Shown in pieces: positions 34,289 through 43,600 of a DNA stretch of 64,000 nt. Below the pieces are notes generated by a model. The model saw only the letters and a list, made by a program, of their open reading frames with translations. It had not been told where the DNA came from and searched no databases. Made by a program: the position numbers and the translations under genes. Positions within the stretch are counted from its first letter, which is position 1; each line of letters starts with the position of its first letter. The stretch covers positions 670,001 through 734,000 of the forward strand of contig NZ_AP022842.1 in the NCBI RefSeq assembly GCF_011398925.1, given 5' to 3'. This stretch comes from Bacillus sp. KH172YL63. Its GTDB lineage: Bacteria > Bacillota > Bacilli > Bacillales > Bacillaceae_B.

Positions 34289-35167
34289 ATGAATAAAGTA
34301 ATGTCGAATAAATGGATCATTGCATTATATGTCCTTCCTGCCCTTTTGCTTATCGGTCTCTTGATTTTTATCCCGCTTATTCTGACAGGGTATTATGGGC
34401 TGATGGATTGGGACGGGATCGGCACCATGGAATTCATAGGGTTAGAGAATTATATTCAGGCCGTCCAGGATAAAAAGTTCTGGGACAGTGCACTTCATTC
34501 ATCCTTATTAGCGCTATTTTCAACATTAAGCTTAATCATCTATCTGATTATCTCCTTGATCTTGGCTTCAAAGATAAAGGGTGCGGATTTATTAAGAAAG
34601 ATCTATCTGATCCCGATGCTCCTTTCATCTGTCGCGATTGCCCAACTGTGGATCAAAGTGTTCAATCCATCAAATGGAGTTTTGAATAGCCTGTTGATGT
34701 CGGTCGGCTTTGAAAATCCTCCGGCGTGGCTCGCTGAACCTTCCGTTGTACTGTACGCAATCTTCATCCCCATTCTATGGCAATACGCCGGTTTTTACAT
34801 TCTGATCTATTACGCAGCATTGAAGAACATCCCGGAATCCCTAGTGGAGGCAGCAAAAATTGATGGTGCCACACCTTTTCAAATCGCTTATAAAATCAAG
34901 CTCCCGCTGATCATGGGGGTGGTGAAGGTCACCATCGTCCTTGCAGTAGTGGGATCCTTGAAGTATTTTGATTTGATCTATGTGATGACAGGCGGGGGAC
35001 CGAACGGGGCAAGTGAAGTAATGGCTTCTTATATGTATAAATTAGCTTTTTCAAGTAATGATTTTGGCTATGGGAGTGCCATCGGATTCTTACTGCTGAT
35101 CATTACACTCATTGTGACCGTCATCATCCGGAAGTTGACGGCGACAAAAGAAGAAATCCAATATTAA
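34289..35167 (+). CDS. Sugar ABC transporter permease (MalF/LacF type)
   Basis: 292 residues with six hydrophobic segments. The EAA coupling loop is visible as SLVEAAKIDGATPFQIAYKIKLP, and GGGPNGASEV is characteristic of the first permease of CUT1 importers. The start at ATG 34289 has GGGG at suitable spacing; an ATG at 34274 would fall on that site. Followed 16 bp later by the second permease. Confidence 0.92.
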   Translation: MNKVMSNKWIIALYVLPALLLIGLLIFIPLILTGYYGLMDWDGIGTMEFIGLENYIQAVQDKKFWDSALHSSLLALFSTLSLIIYLIISLILASKIKGADLLRKIYLIPMLLSSVAIAQLWIKVFNPSNGVLNSLLMSVGFENPPAWLAEPSVVLYAIFIPILWQYAGFYILIYYAALKNIPESLVEAAKIDGATPFQIAYKIKLPLIMGVVKVTIVLAVVGSLKYFDLIYVMTGGGPNGASEVMASYMYKLAFSSNDFGYGSAIGFLLLIITLIVTVIIRKLTATKEEIQY

Positions 35168-35183
35168 TGGGAGGTATGGTCAA

Positions 35184-36005
35184 ATGAAGCGCGCTGGCTA
35201 TTCGTTACTCTATCTATGTCTGGGGATCGTCGCTCTCCTTCAATTGTTTCCGATCGTATGGCTCTTTCTCTTCTCATTGAAAGATAACCGTGACATCTTT
35301 TCTAACTCTCCTTTCTCCCTTCCTTCTGAGTTTCATTGGGAGAACTACGGAAAGGTATGGGAGGGGGGAATAGGCGTTTATTTCTGGAACAGTATTTGGA
35401 TCACAGGCATCGCGATTGTGTTCACAGTCATTCTGGCAAGCATGGCCACGTTCGCGATCACGAGAATGAGGTGGAAATGGAGTAAATGGGTGCTTGGCTT
35501 ATTCATGGTCGGGCTGATGATCCCGATCCACTCATCGATCATTCCGTTGTTCAGTATGTTCCTGAATGTCAATTTAATTGATAATCCATGGTCGATCGTC
35601 ATTACATATACTGCCTATAACCTGCCGATTACGATGATGATCCTGCTTGGCTTTTATTATACGCTTCCCCGTGAAATAGAGGAGGCTGCGATCATGGATG
35701 GATGCTCTGTGCACAGGATGTTCTTTAAGATCATCCTGCCGATGACGATGCCGGTTATGTCCACAACGGTCATCATTAACATGATTTATAATTGGAACGA
35801 ATTTGTCTTCGTCAATACGTTCGTCAGCTCAGATGAATATAAGACCCTGACAGTCGGGATCCAGAATTTCATCGGACAATATATGACCGATTGGGGCGCA
35901 ATCGGCGCAACCCTTATCATCAGTGTACTGCCCATCCTGCTTGCATTCTTCTTCTTTAGCAATAAAGTGGTGGAAGGGATTTCTTCAAGTGCAGTGAAAG
36001 GGTAG
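35184..36005 (+). CDS. Sugar ABC transporter permease (MalG/LacG type)
   Basis: 273 residues, six hydrophobic segments, with the EAA loop in EIEEAAIMDGCSVHRMFFKI and the conserved GLMIPIHSSIIPLF of MalG-like permeases. GGGAGGT precedes the ATG. It closes the importer operon; 170 bp later a stem-loop separates it from a convergent gene. Pairs with the preceding permease as a CUT1 heterodimer. Confidence 0.92.
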   Translation: MKRAGYSLLYLCLGIVALLQLFPIVWLFLFSLKDNRDIFSNSPFSLPSEFHWENYGKVWEGGIGVYFWNSIWITGIAIVFTVILASMATFAITRMRWKWSKWVLGLFMVGLMIPIHSSIIPLFSMFLNVNLIDNPWSIVITYTAYNLPITMMILLGFYYTLPREIEEAAIMDGCSVHRMFFKIILPMTMPVMSTTVIINMIYNWNEFVFVNTFVSSDEYKTLTVGIQNFIGQYMTDWGAIGATLIISVLPILLAFFFFSNKVVEGISSSAVKG

Positions 36006-36127
36006 GGGTTATATTCATGTTTAGTTTAAGAGTTTAATAGAAAAAGGTATACATGCATGAGTGAAAGCATGCTTAGGTGAGTAAAGCGGAAAGTGAGCAC
36101 CTGCAGACCCAATGAATATCCAACCAA

Positions 36128-36164
36128 AAGAGATCGTCCTCTATTTATTAGGAGACGATCTCTT
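36128..36164. terminator. Inverted repeat between importer operon and YesL gene
   Basis: AGAGATCGTCCTC and GAGACGATCTCT form a 10-12-bp stem between convergent genes. T runs are short on both sides, so efficiency is uncertain. The 120 bp before it show only a weak CATGCATGAGTGAAAGCATGC palindromic stretch. Confidence 0.6.
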
Positions 36165-36182
36165 CGTCATGCTACCTCATAT

Positions 36183-36791
36183 TCATCGTGCCTGCTTTCG
36201 TTGAAGCCGGTCAAATGCGTTCAGGGAAATCCACATGGTCACAAAGGCAGATGTGCTTCCGCCAAAGAATACCGCCAAAGCCGGGAATAGAAACATGATG
36301 TAAAAAAATGAGCCTAGACCAATCAGGATTGCGAGCGTATGTAATGGATGAATGATCATGATGAGGAGTGCTTGTTTCATGACGCCTGCCACCCCCAGCT
36401 GGTAATGAACATAAACAGGAAAGAGATAAAACAGGATGAATAGAAAAAACAGTGTGAACGAGAATAGTAGAATATGGGCACCTGATATGAGCTCATCCAT
36501 CTTCAATTGGAAATAGCGGATATCAAGGACGAGCAGAAAAAGGGCGAAAAAAATGGAGAAGCCCATCCGATTGCTTTTCCAGAACTCTTTTTTATAATAT
36601 CCGAAAAAGGAAGGGAAAAGGGGGGACACGGGACCGTTTCTTATCCATCCCCTTATGACGGCAAACATGGCCACCGTGGCTGGGAAAAAACCGAATAGCA
36701 CGCCACCTGCCAATGTAAAGCCGATCCATAATAAATTGAGATATGCGAAGCGGGTGATCCACTCGATCATGTTGTGCAAGACGTTATTCAA
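36183..36791 (-). CDS. yesL: YesL-family (DUF624) membrane protein
   Basis: 202 residues with about five hydrophobic segments and the DUF624 features GGVLFGFFPATVAMFAVIRGW and FFGGSTSAFVTMWI. YesL-like genes sit beside sugar ABC importers and glycosidase genes in Bacillus (for example rhamnogalacturonan loci), but their role is unknown. A TTG at 36791 is chosen as start because GGGAGG is eight bases upstream; the frame extends upstream to 36842 without a site. It lies divergent from xylA, upstream of operator 2. Confidence 0.8.
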   Translation of the reverse strand: MNNVLHNMIEWITRFAYLNLLWIGFTLAGGVLFGFFPATVAMFAVIRGWIRNGPVSPLFPSFFGYYKKEFWKSNRMGFSIFFALFLLVLDIRYFQLKMDELISGAHILLFSFTLFFLFILFYLFPVYVHYQLGVAGVMKQALLIMIIHPLHTLAILIGLGSFFYIMFLFPALAVFFGGSTSAFVTMWISLNAFDRLQRKQAR

Positions 36792-36871
36792 TCTTAGAAC
36801 CTCCCATATGGTTAGCAGGTATTTGTGATTATTATAAAGCATTTGAATGGATATTACAGTAGTTTAGAAAC

Positions 36872-36896
36872 TTTGTTTATTCAATAGACAAACTAA
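36872..36896 (+). promoter_or_regulatory. XylR operator 2 (xylA)
   Basis: 25-bp palindrome TTTGTTTATTC...ATAGACAAACTAA, nearly identical to operators 1 and 3. Its second arm overlaps the -35 of the xylA promoter. Confidence 0.82.
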
Positions 36897-36913
36897 CCAT
36901 GTGTTGCTATAAT
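36885..36913 (+). promoter_or_regulatory. xylA promoter
   Basis: TAGACA at 36885-36890 and a perfect TATAAT at 36908-36913 are separated by 17 bp. The -35 is embedded in XylR operator 2, so repressor and polymerase would compete. Confidence 0.8.
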
Positions 36914-36918
36914 GTTCT

Positions 36919-36932
36919 TGTAAGCATTTACA
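36919..36932 (+). promoter_or_regulatory. cre site at the xylA transcription start
   Basis: TGTAAGCATTTACA, a nearly perfect palindrome matching cre except for the central CA, sits 5-20 bp downstream of the -10 box, a position where CcpA represses. Confidence 0.7.
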
Positions 36933-36946
36933 TTCCATATATAAAC

Positions 36947-37012
36947 AGCACTGTTCGAGCAGCGGGTTTGACCGCACCGACTGCGGTGTCTCGCATGACT
37001 AAGCAGTGTGCT
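36947..37012 (+). other. Structured 5' leader of xylA mRNA
   Basis: Nested complementary segments: outer AGCA.CTG with CAG.TGCT (36947-36953 and 37004-37012), CGAG/CTCG (36956-36959 and 36990-36993) and an inner perfect ACCGCA/TGCGGT with a five-base loop (36971-36987). The structure ends 9 bp before the AGGAGG of xylA and has no T tract, so it is not a terminator. It could stabilise the mRNA or be a regulatory RNA element. No known riboswitch consensus recognised. Confidence 0.55.
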
Positions 37013-37038
37013 ACATTACATTTTAGGAGGAACGATCA

Positions 37039-38364
37039 ATGGCATATTTTCAACACATCGACAAAATCAAATTTGAAGGTTCGAATTCTACCAATCCGTT
37101 TGCGTTTAAATTTTATAATCCAAAGGAAGAAATCGGCGATAAAACGATGGAGGAGATCCTGCGCTTTGGAGTAGCCTATTGGCACACCTTCACGATGGAC
37201 GGTTCTGATCCGTTCGGTAGCGGCACGATGATACGCCCTTGGGATAAGTTCACTGGAATGGATTTAGCGAAAGCGAGGGTGGAAGCAGCTTTTGAATTCT
37301 TTGAGAAGCTGGATGTCCCGTTCTTCTGTTTTCATGATATAGATATCGCACCAGAAGGAAGCAATCTGAGAGAGACGAATCAAAATCTTGATACCATCGT
37401 CAGTATGATTAAGGAATATATGAAAGATAGCAAAACGAAGCTGCTGTGGAATACGGCCAATAATTTCACACATCCACGATTCATTCATGGTGCGGCGACG
37501 TCGAATAGCGCAGACACGTTTGCTTACTCGGCAGCGAAGATCAAGAAGGGCCTAGAGGTCGGGAAAGAGTTGGGTGCAGAAAACTATGTGTTCTGGGGAG
37601 GCCGTGAAGGATACGAAACACTCCTTAATACGAATATGCAGCTTGAGATGGATAACCTGGGACGTTTCCTTCATATGGCGGTTGATTATGCGAAAGAAAT
37701 CGGCTTCGATGCCCAATTCCTGATTGAGCCGAAACCGAAAGAGCCTACGACCCATCAATATGATTTCGATGTGGCGACAGGCTATGCATTCTTGCAACAT
37801 TACGGTCTGCAGGATCACTTCAAGTTCAATATTGAAGCGAACCATGCGACATTGGCAGGACATACATTCGAGCATGAGTTACGCTATGCCCGGGTAAACA
37901 ATATGCTGGGATCGGTGGATGCGAATCAGGGAGATCCACTATTGGGATGGGATACAGATGAGTTTCCGACTGACTTGTATTCTACGACACTCGCAATGTA
38001 TGAAATTCTGAAAAACGGTGGTCTTGGTCGGGGCGGATTGAACTTCGATGCGAAAGTCAGAAGGGGTTCATTCGAGCCGGAAGATCTATTCCATGCACAT
38101 ATCGCCGGGATGGACAGTTTCGCAGTCGGTTTAAAGGTTGCTCATAAGCTGATTGAAGATCATGTATTGGACGGTGTAGTGGAGAATCGTTATAAGAGTT
38201 ATACAGATGGCATCGGTCTTGATATCGTCGAAGGCAGAGCCGATTTCCATAAGCTCGAGGAGCATGCGCTCGGATTAACTGAGATCAAGCATCAATCAGG
38301 GCGTCTGGAAAACATCAAGGCAACGATCAACCAGTATTTGTTGAAGGCTTATGCAGGAGAATGA
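37039..38364 (+). CDS. xylA: Xylose isomerase
   Basis: Converts D-xylose to D-xylulose. The 441-residue protein is a class II xylose isomerase: [14 protein letters not shown] with the catalytic His/Asp, [16 protein letters not shown] with the metal glutamate, [17 protein letters not shown], and the SVDANQGD...GWDTDEFP metal ligands. TTTAGGAGGAACG gives a strong ribosome binding site. xylB starts 19 bp downstream. Regulation by XylR (operator 2) and CcpA (cre) is strongly suggested by sites upstream. Confidence 0.97.
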   Translation: MAYFQHIDKIKFEGSNSTNPFAFKFYNPKEEIGDKTMEEILRFGVAYWHTFTMDGSDPFGSGTMIRPWDKFTGMDLAKARVEAAFEFFEKLDVPFFCFHDIDIAPEGSNLRETNQNLDTIVSMIKEYMKDSKTKLLWNTANNFTHPRFIHGAATSNSADTFAYSAAKIKKGLEVGKELGAENYVFWGGREGYETLLNTNMQLEMDNLGRFLHMAVDYAKEIGFDAQFLIEPKPKEPTTHQYDFDVATGYAFLQHYGLQDHFKFNIEANHATLAGHTFEHELRYARVNNMLGSVDANQGDPLLGWDTDEFPTDLYSTTLAMYEILKNGGLGRGGLNFDAKVRRGSFEPEDLFHAHIAGMDSFAVGLKVAHKLIEDHVLDGVVENRYKSYTDGIGLDIVEGRADFHKLEEHALGLTEIKHQSGRLENIKATINQYLLKAYAGE

Positions 38365-38383
38365 AGAAGCTGGGGGTGCGGAC

Positions 38384-39883
38384 ATGAAATGCGTCATTGG
38401 GATTGATCTCGGAACAAGTGCAGTGAAACTCTTGCTCATGAATCAAAAAGGAAAGATCATCGATGAAGTATCGAAGAGTTATCCTGTGATTCAGGAGAAA
38501 GCAGGATACAGCGAACAGGATCCTCAATCTTGGGTAGAGCAAACGGCAGCCGGGCTTTCGGACCTTTTACGAAATTTCAAGGGGAACCCGGAGGACATCG
38601 AGGGCATCAGTTTCTCTGGACAGATGCACGGCCTTGTCCTGCTGGATGAAAACAATGAAGTGCTGCGTCCGGCGATCCTGTGGAATGATACGAGAACGAC
38701 AGAAGAGTGCAGGGATATTTATGAGGCACTGGGAGAAGAGCGCCTGCTTGCAATCACTAAAAATCCGGCATTGGAAGGGTTCACCCTGCCGAAGTTATTA
38801 TGGGTAAAAAAACATGAACCGAAAATCTATGAGAAGGCAAAGACGTTTGTCCTTCCGAAAGATTATGTGCGCTATAAACTGACAGGTGAATTGCATATGG
38901 ACTACTCTGATGCTGCCGGGACGCTGCTTATGGATATCAGTAAAAAAGAGTGGAGCAAGGAGATCTGTGACATCCTCGGAATCGATGAGAAACTTTGCCC
39001 TCCACTGGTCGCTTCTTATGAGAAGGTAGGAAACGTCACCTCTGAAATGGCGATTTCAACTGGCCTTTCAGCATCCACGGCCGTCATTGCCGGAGGGGCA
39101 GACAATGCATGCGGGGCGATTGGTTCCGGCATCCTTGAAGATGGCAAGACATTATGCAGTATCGGGACGTCTGGTGTCGTATTATCTTATGAATCAAGCG
39201 ACGATAAAGACTTTCAAGGGAGAGTGCATTATTTCAACCACGGTACGCCGGATGGCTATTATACGATGGGGGTCACACTTGCTGCCGGAGACAGCTTGAG
39301 CTGGTTCAAAGAAGTGTCCGGTAAGGATGAATCGTTTGAGGAATGGATGAGTGACGTCGGGCGTGTTCCTGCAGGAAGCAATGGACTCCTTTTCACTCCT
39401 TATGTGTCAGGCGAAAGGACGCCTCATGCTGATGCTGCTATACGGGCAAGCTTCATCGGGATGGATCGCTCACATGAAAGAAAAGATTTCATCCGTGCTG
39501 TCATGGAAGGAATCACATTCTCATTGAATGAATCACTCGCCATCTTTCGCGGGAACGGCAAGGAAATCAACACCATCGTATCGATAGGCGGAGGAACGAA
39601 GAACGAAGAGTGGCTTCAAATGCAGGCAGACATTTTCAATGCGAAGATTGTCAAGCTTGCAAGTGAACAAGGTCCGGGAGTAGGGGCAGCCATGCTTGGC
39701 GCTTACGGTTGCGGCTGGTTCCCTTCATTAAAAGAATGTGCAGCCGAATTCATTTCCGTAGAAAAAGAATTCCTGCCTGATCCTGAGAAGGTTAAAGTGT
39801 ATAAAGCGTTGTTTGAGGTGTATCAAGACGTTTATCAAGCTACCAAGTCAATGAACGATAAGTTGGTCAAATTCCGAAAGTAA
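38384..39883 (+). CDS. xylB: Xylulokinase
   Basis: FGGY-family kinase, 499 residues, phosphorylating D-xylulose to xylulose 5-phosphate. The N-terminal GIDLGTSAVKLLLM phosphate-binding strand, ISFSGQMHGLVLLD with the QMHG sugar contact, the catalytic Asp in IAGGADNACGAIG and the C-terminal VSIGGGTKNEEWLQMQAD are all present. ATG 38384 with GGGGGT upstream is used; the frame is open 33 bp further up. Operon with xylA, ending before a large intergenic hairpin. Confidence 0.95.
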   Translation: MKCVIGIDLGTSAVKLLLMNQKGKIIDEVSKSYPVIQEKAGYSEQDPQSWVEQTAAGLSDLLRNFKGNPEDIEGISFSGQMHGLVLLDENNEVLRPAILWNDTRTTEECRDIYEALGEERLLAITKNPALEGFTLPKLLWVKKHEPKIYEKAKTFVLPKDYVRYKLTGELHMDYSDAAGTLLMDISKKEWSKEICDILGIDEKLCPPLVASYEKVGNVTSEMAISTGLSASTAVIAGGADNACGAIGSGILEDGKTLCSIGTSGVVLSYESSDDKDFQGRVHYFNHGTPDGYYTMGVTLAAGDSLSWFKEVSGKDESFEEWMSDVGRVPAGSNGLLFTPYVSGERTPHADAAIRASFIGMDRSHERKDFIRAVMEGITFSLNESLAIFRGNGKEINTIVSIGGGTKNEEWLQMQADIFNAKIVKLASEQGPGVGAAMLGAYGCGWFPSLKECAAEFISVEKEFLPDPEKVKVYKALFEVYQDVYQATKSMNDKLVKFRK

Positions 39884-39892
39884 ATCCACAAG

Positions 39893-39962
39893 GTCAAGGC
39901 AGGCTGTCTCAACATCACGCTGATTCACTGGAGCATGATCGGGACGGCCTTCCCTGTTTGAC
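39893..39962 (+). other. Large intercistronic hairpin between xylB and the reductase gene
   Basis: AGGCTGTCTC (39901-39910) pairs with GGGACGGCCT (39941-39950) with two G-U pairs, and GTCAA/TTGAC extends the base of the stem. No T tract follows, so it is more likely an RNA-processing or stability element than a terminator. Confidence 0.5.
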
Positions 39963-39995
39963 AGGACAAATCATGAGGAAGGTTGGGAAAACACG

Positions 39996-40979
39996 ATGAA
40001 ATATAATCGGTTAGGGAATACAGATCTGAAGGTAAGTGAATTGAGTTTTGGCACATGGGCAATCGGAGGGTCATGGGGAAAGGTCAATGACCGTGAAGCG
40101 TTAGACGCATTGGACCGGGCCATGGACGAAGGGGTGAACTTCTTTGATACTGCCGACGTTTACGGGGACGGACATAGTGAAGAATTATTGGCGAAGGCGA
40201 CAAAGGGAAAGGAATCGTCGGTGCATGTGGCGACTAAATTTTGCCGGAGCGGAGACATCCATGATCCGGAGACGTATTCAATGGACCGGGTAAGAGCTTT
40301 TTGTGAAAACAGCTTGAGACGCTTGAATCGGGAATCGATCGACCTTTACCAGATTCATTGTCCGCCGATGGAAATACTGAAAGATGGCAGGGTATTCGAG
40401 GTACTGGAGAAATTAAAGGATGAAGGGAAAATACGCCATTATGGTGTCAGCGTAGAAACGATAGAGGAAGGTATTTTCTGCCTCGAACAGACACAGGTCA
40501 GTTCATTGCAGGTGATTTTCAACCTGTTAAGGCAGAAGCCGCTTGAGAAGCTGTTCCCGATGGCAGCTGACAGGAATGTCGGGATCCTTGCCCGCGTCCC
40601 ATTGGCCAGTGGGCTTTTAACTGGTAAGTTTACGAAGAATTCAACGTTTGAGCAGGATGATCACCGTCACTTTAACCGCAACGGGGACGCATTCAATGTC
40701 GGGGAAACATTCGGCGGCCTGGCGTTTCAAACCGGCGTTGAACTGAGCGATGAACTGGATTGGATTGGTCATGAAAGAGGAAACCGGACAAGGGCTGCCA
40801 TCAAATGGATCCTTCAACAAGAAGAGGTGACCACTGTAATCCCAGGCTTCCGCAATGTAAAGCAGGTAGAGGATAACCTCGCCGCCCTGCATGTAAAAGA
40901 CTTCAGTCAGGAAGAAATGCAGAAACTTCACGACTTTTATAAGCAAAGGGTGCATCCTCATATCAGGGGTGCCTATTGA
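39996..40979 (+). CDS. Aldo/keto reductase
   Basis: 327-residue NADP-dependent oxidoreductase fold. The catalytic tetrad is visible as Asp and Tyr in FFDTADVYGDGHSE, Lys in HVATKFC and His in YQIHCPP. The C-terminal AAIKWILQQEEVTTVIPG is the usual coenzyme segment. It follows xylB in the same direction and may reduce or oxidise a pentose-derived aldehyde, which is inference from location. GGAAGGTTGGG lies ahead of the ATG. A strong terminator ends the xyl operon after it. Confidence 0.9.
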   Translation: MKYNRLGNTDLKVSELSFGTWAIGGSWGKVNDREALDALDRAMDEGVNFFDTADVYGDGHSEELLAKATKGKESSVHVATKFCRSGDIHDPETYSMDRVRAFCENSLRRLNRESIDLYQIHCPPMEILKDGRVFEVLEKLKDEGKIRHYGVSVETIEEGIFCLEQTQVSSLQVIFNLLRQKPLEKLFPMAADRNVGILARVPLASGLLTGKFTKNSTFEQDDHRHFNRNGDAFNVGETFGGLAFQTGVELSDELDWIGHERGNRTRAAIKWILQQEEVTTVIPGFRNVKQVEDNLAALHVKDFSQEEMQKLHDFYKQRVHPHIRGAY

Positions 40980-41000
40980 GTCTTAAAAAGTAATAGAACA

Positions 41001-41040
41001 GCCAGGAATGCATTATACATCCGCATCCCTGGCTTTTTTT
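41001..41040 (+). terminator. Terminator of the xylAB-reductase operon
   Basis: GCCAGG.ATGC paired with GCAT.CCTGGC, ten-base loop and seven T, between convergent genes. Confidence 0.88.
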
Positions 41041-41046
41041 GTTGGA

Positions 41047-42078
41047 TCAGTCTGTCGAAAATCGAAACACGGTACGCTGTTTATAAGTATCTTCTGGACG
41101 TAGAATGATCCCGGGCAAACCGTCATGGTGGAGGGAAGCGGGAGAGCCCTGGGCCTCGAAGCATACCCCTCCATAGGGAGAAGAAGGTCCTTCAGAAAGT
41201 GGAAGATCATCCGGCAGATTATTTCCTGTATAAAGAATGAAGCCAGGCTGGTCGGTTTTAACGGTCATCACCCGGCCAGATGTGTCATCTTTTACAACAA
41301 TGCTCTGATCACATTCATGATCCAATAAGAAATAGTGATCAAATCCATTGCCGGCAATGACCGTTTGTTCGAGCCCGGCTGTCATCCCTTCGCGCAAGGT
41401 CCGTCCCTCACGGTAATCAAAAGGTGAGCCGTTGGTGTCTATGATGGTGCCGGTCGGGATGAGGTCGGCGTCCAACTGGAGGATTTGATGGCTGTCGATT
41501 GAAACGGTGTGCTGGTGGATGGTATCCTTCCTATCTCCGTGTAGGTTGAAGTACGTATGATTCGTCATCGTCAGAGGGGTGGTGTGAGAAGTTTGGGCTT
41601 CGTAGTCGATGATGAATTCATTGGCATCAGTAAGGGTGTAGGTAACTGAAACGTTAAGTGTACCTGGATAACCACCTTCCAAATCGGAGCGGCAATGAGT
41701 CAGTCGGATCCCTGCCCTATCTTCTCCGTGAAAGGGTTCTGATTGCCAAAGAACCTTATGGAATCCGTTCGATCCCCCGTGGAGATGATTCACACCGTCA
41801 TTTGCTTCAAGGTGATAGGGCGTTCCTTCAATTTCGAAAGAAGCTCCTTGTATTCTCCCGGCAACAGGTCCGATCACTGCTCCGAGAAATGCGGGATCGT
41901 TACGATAATCCTGTATATCCTTGTAACCGAGGACGATATTTTCCACCTTGCCTTCACGATCAGGCACCATCCATTTCGTGATGATTCCCCCGTAGTTTAA
42001 TAGACTGACAGACATGTCTTCATGACTTAATGTATATTCTGTCCAACCGTTTTCCAAATCGTATGTTTCAATTTTCAT
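41047..42078 (-). CDS. galM: Aldose 1-epimerase (mutarotase)
   Basis: Galactose mutarotase-like protein, 343 residues, interconverting anomers of aldoses. NDGVNHLHGGSNGFHKVLW holds the conserved histidines, with TNHTYFNLHG and the general-base glutamate in GVCFEAQGSP near the C-terminus. A GAGGTG site precedes the ATG. It lies downstream of the xylose symporter gene on the same strand, so xylose anomers are the likely substrate. Its codons for GRTLREG contain one copy of GGGACGGACCTT, apparently by chance. Confidence 0.93.
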   Translation of the reverse strand: MKIETYDLENGWTEYTLSHEDMSVSLLNYGGIITKWMVPDREGKVENIVLGYKDIQDYRNDPAFLGAVIGPVAGRIQGASFEIEGTPYHLEANDGVNHLHGGSNGFHKVLWQSEPFHGEDRAGIRLTHCRSDLEGGYPGTLNVSVTYTLTDANEFIIDYEAQTSHTTPLTMTNHTYFNLHGDRKDTIHQHTVSIDSHQILQLDADLIPTGTIIDTNGSPFDYREGRTLREGMTAGLEQTVIAGNGFDHYFLLDHECDQSIVVKDDTSGRVMTVKTDQPGFILYTGNNLPDDLPLSEGPSSPYGGVCFEAQGSPASLHHDGLPGIILRPEDTYKQRTVFRFSTD

Positions 42079-42104
42079 AGTGATTCACCTCTTCGTATGG
42101 ATTC

Positions 42105-42135
42105 AAGAAAAAGGAGCATCTGTATCTGAACAGAT
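42105..42135 (-). terminator. Stem-loop between xylE and galM
   Basis: Perfect GCATCTGT/ACAGATGC stem with a six-base loop, followed on the minus strand by TCCTTTTTC. It lies 15 bp after the xylE stop codon and 27 bp before galM, so it could partly terminate xylE transcription ahead of galM. Confidence 0.7.
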
Positions 42136-42149
42136 GCCCCGATGTACGG

Positions 42150-43565
42150 TTATACCGCTTTTGATTTCTTCGGGACTGGCGCTTTCCACAGATCTTCCAT
42201 TTGTTCGAGCGATTTCCCTTTCGTTTCAGGCACCATCTTCCAGACGAATATTGCTGAAAGGATACTCATTACTCCGTAGATGCCGTATGTCAATCCACCG
42301 CTGTACTCCATCATCATAGGATAAGTGGAGGAAACAAGGTAGTTCGCAGCCCATTGAACAGCGACGGCGATAGCCACTGCCTGCCCGCGAATCCGGTTCG
42401 GGAAGATTTCAGAAATCAACACCCAGCAAATCGGTCCCCAGGACATCATGAAAGAAGCGGTATATACAATGATGAACAGCAGGGTACTGATACCGATAAT
42501 GTTAGCAAAGGCAAGTCCGGATACACCGAACATCCCGATGGCCATCCCGATCGATCCAATGATCAATAATGGTTTCCGCCCCCATTTGTCGACGGTCATG
42601 ATGGCGATCACGGTGAAGATGACGTTGATCAAACCCATGACTATCGTTTGCAGCATCGAAGCATCCTTGGCAGCCCCCATGCTTTCAAAAATCCGTGGCG
42701 CGTAATAAAGGGCGACATTGATCCCGACGAATTGTTGGAAGAGGGAGAGCAGGATCCCAATGATGATCACGGTCTTACCGTATGCAAATGTTGACAGCTT
42801 TTCAGTTGAAACATTCACCGATTGTTTAATATCACTCAGGATTGATTTAGCGACTGCAGCTCCGTTGATTTTCGTTAAGATCTGAAGTGCGTGATCATCT
42901 TTATTTTTCAAAGATAGATATCGTGGTGTCTCCGGGACGAAAAATAGGAATACACAGAATAAAAGGGCAGGGATGGCTTCAGAGGCAAACATGTATCTCC
43001 AGCCGACATCATTGATCCAAGCGAGTGATTGCCCGTTTGCGATGCCCCAGTTAACGAAGTAGACGACGAGCATACCGAAAATGATGGCGAATTGGTTATA
43101 CGAAACGAGCCGCCCCCGAATGGCGGCAGGTGCGATTTCTCCGATATACATAGGAACGATGGCAGAAGCCAATCCTACCCCGATTCCCCCTATAATCCGG
43201 TAGAAGTTAAAAGCAAACAGCAAGCCCATCGTCGGTTCACCCTTCGTGAAAAAGAAGATTTCAGGATAAGCAGATCCGAGGGCCGATAGAAGAAACAAAA
43301 TCGAAGCGATGATAAGGGATCTTTTGCGTCCGAAAGCAGAAGAGAAGTAACCGGAAAGAATCCCGCCGATGATACATCCGATAAGCGCAGAGGAAATCGT
43401 CGCGCCGTGTAAAAAAGAACTCAAGCCCAAGCCTTGGATAAGATAGGCTTCAACTGATTTTTCTGCACCGGAAATGACAGCCGTATCATAACCAAAGAGC
43501 AAGCCTCCAAGAGTGGCAACCAATGTAATGGACAAAATGTACAGCGAACCTTTTTGTTTCGTCAT
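42150..43565 (-). CDS. xylE: D-xylose:proton symporter XylE-like (sugar porter family)
   Basis: 471 residues with twelve hydrophobic segments. Sugar porter motifs are GGLLFGYDTAVISGA in segment 1, GRKRSLI, PMYIGEIAPAAIRGRLVS, FFVPETPRYL, QQFVGINVALYYAPRIF, AIMTVDKWGRKPLLI, SWGPICWVLISEIFPNRIRG and the terminal VPETKGKSLEQME. The closest characterised protein I recall is E. coli XylE, including the specific run QTIVMGLINVIFTV. Driven by the third XylR operator and promoter upstream with two cre-like sites in the leader. It gives a second, non-ABC route for xylose uptake. Confidence 0.94.
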   Translation of the reverse strand: MTKQKGSLYILSITLVATLGGLLFGYDTAVISGAEKSVEAYLIQGLGLSSFLHGATISSALIGCIIGGILSGYFSSAFGRKRSLIIASILFLLSALGSAYPEIFFFTKGEPTMGLLFAFNFYRIIGGIGVGLASAIVPMYIGEIAPAAIRGRLVSYNQFAIIFGMLVVYFVNWGIANGQSLAWINDVGWRYMFASEAIPALLFCVFLFFVPETPRYLSLKNKDDHALQILTKINGAAVAKSILSDIKQSVNVSTEKLSTFAYGKTVIIIGILLSLFQQFVGINVALYYAPRIFESMGAAKDASMLQTIVMGLINVIFTVIAIMTVDKWGRKPLLIIGSIGMAIGMFGVSGLAFANIIGISTLLFIIVYTASFMMSWGPICWVLISEIFPNRIRGQAVAIAVAVQWAANYLVSSTYPMMMEYSGGLTYGIYGVMSILSAIFVWKMVPETKGKSLEQMEDLWKAPVPKKSKAV

Positions 43566-43600
43566 AATGATTGAAGACAGATGTGTCTCATGAACCGGAT

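Noticed and set aside
36947..37012. T-box or known riboswitch upstream of xylA
   Set aside because: No specifier loop, no T-box sequence, no terminator/antiterminator pair and no recognised aptamer core.
41394..41410. GGGACGGACCTT string inside galM as a repeat insertion
   Set aside because: It encodes part of a normal aldose epimerase segment without length change; chance similarity is more likely.
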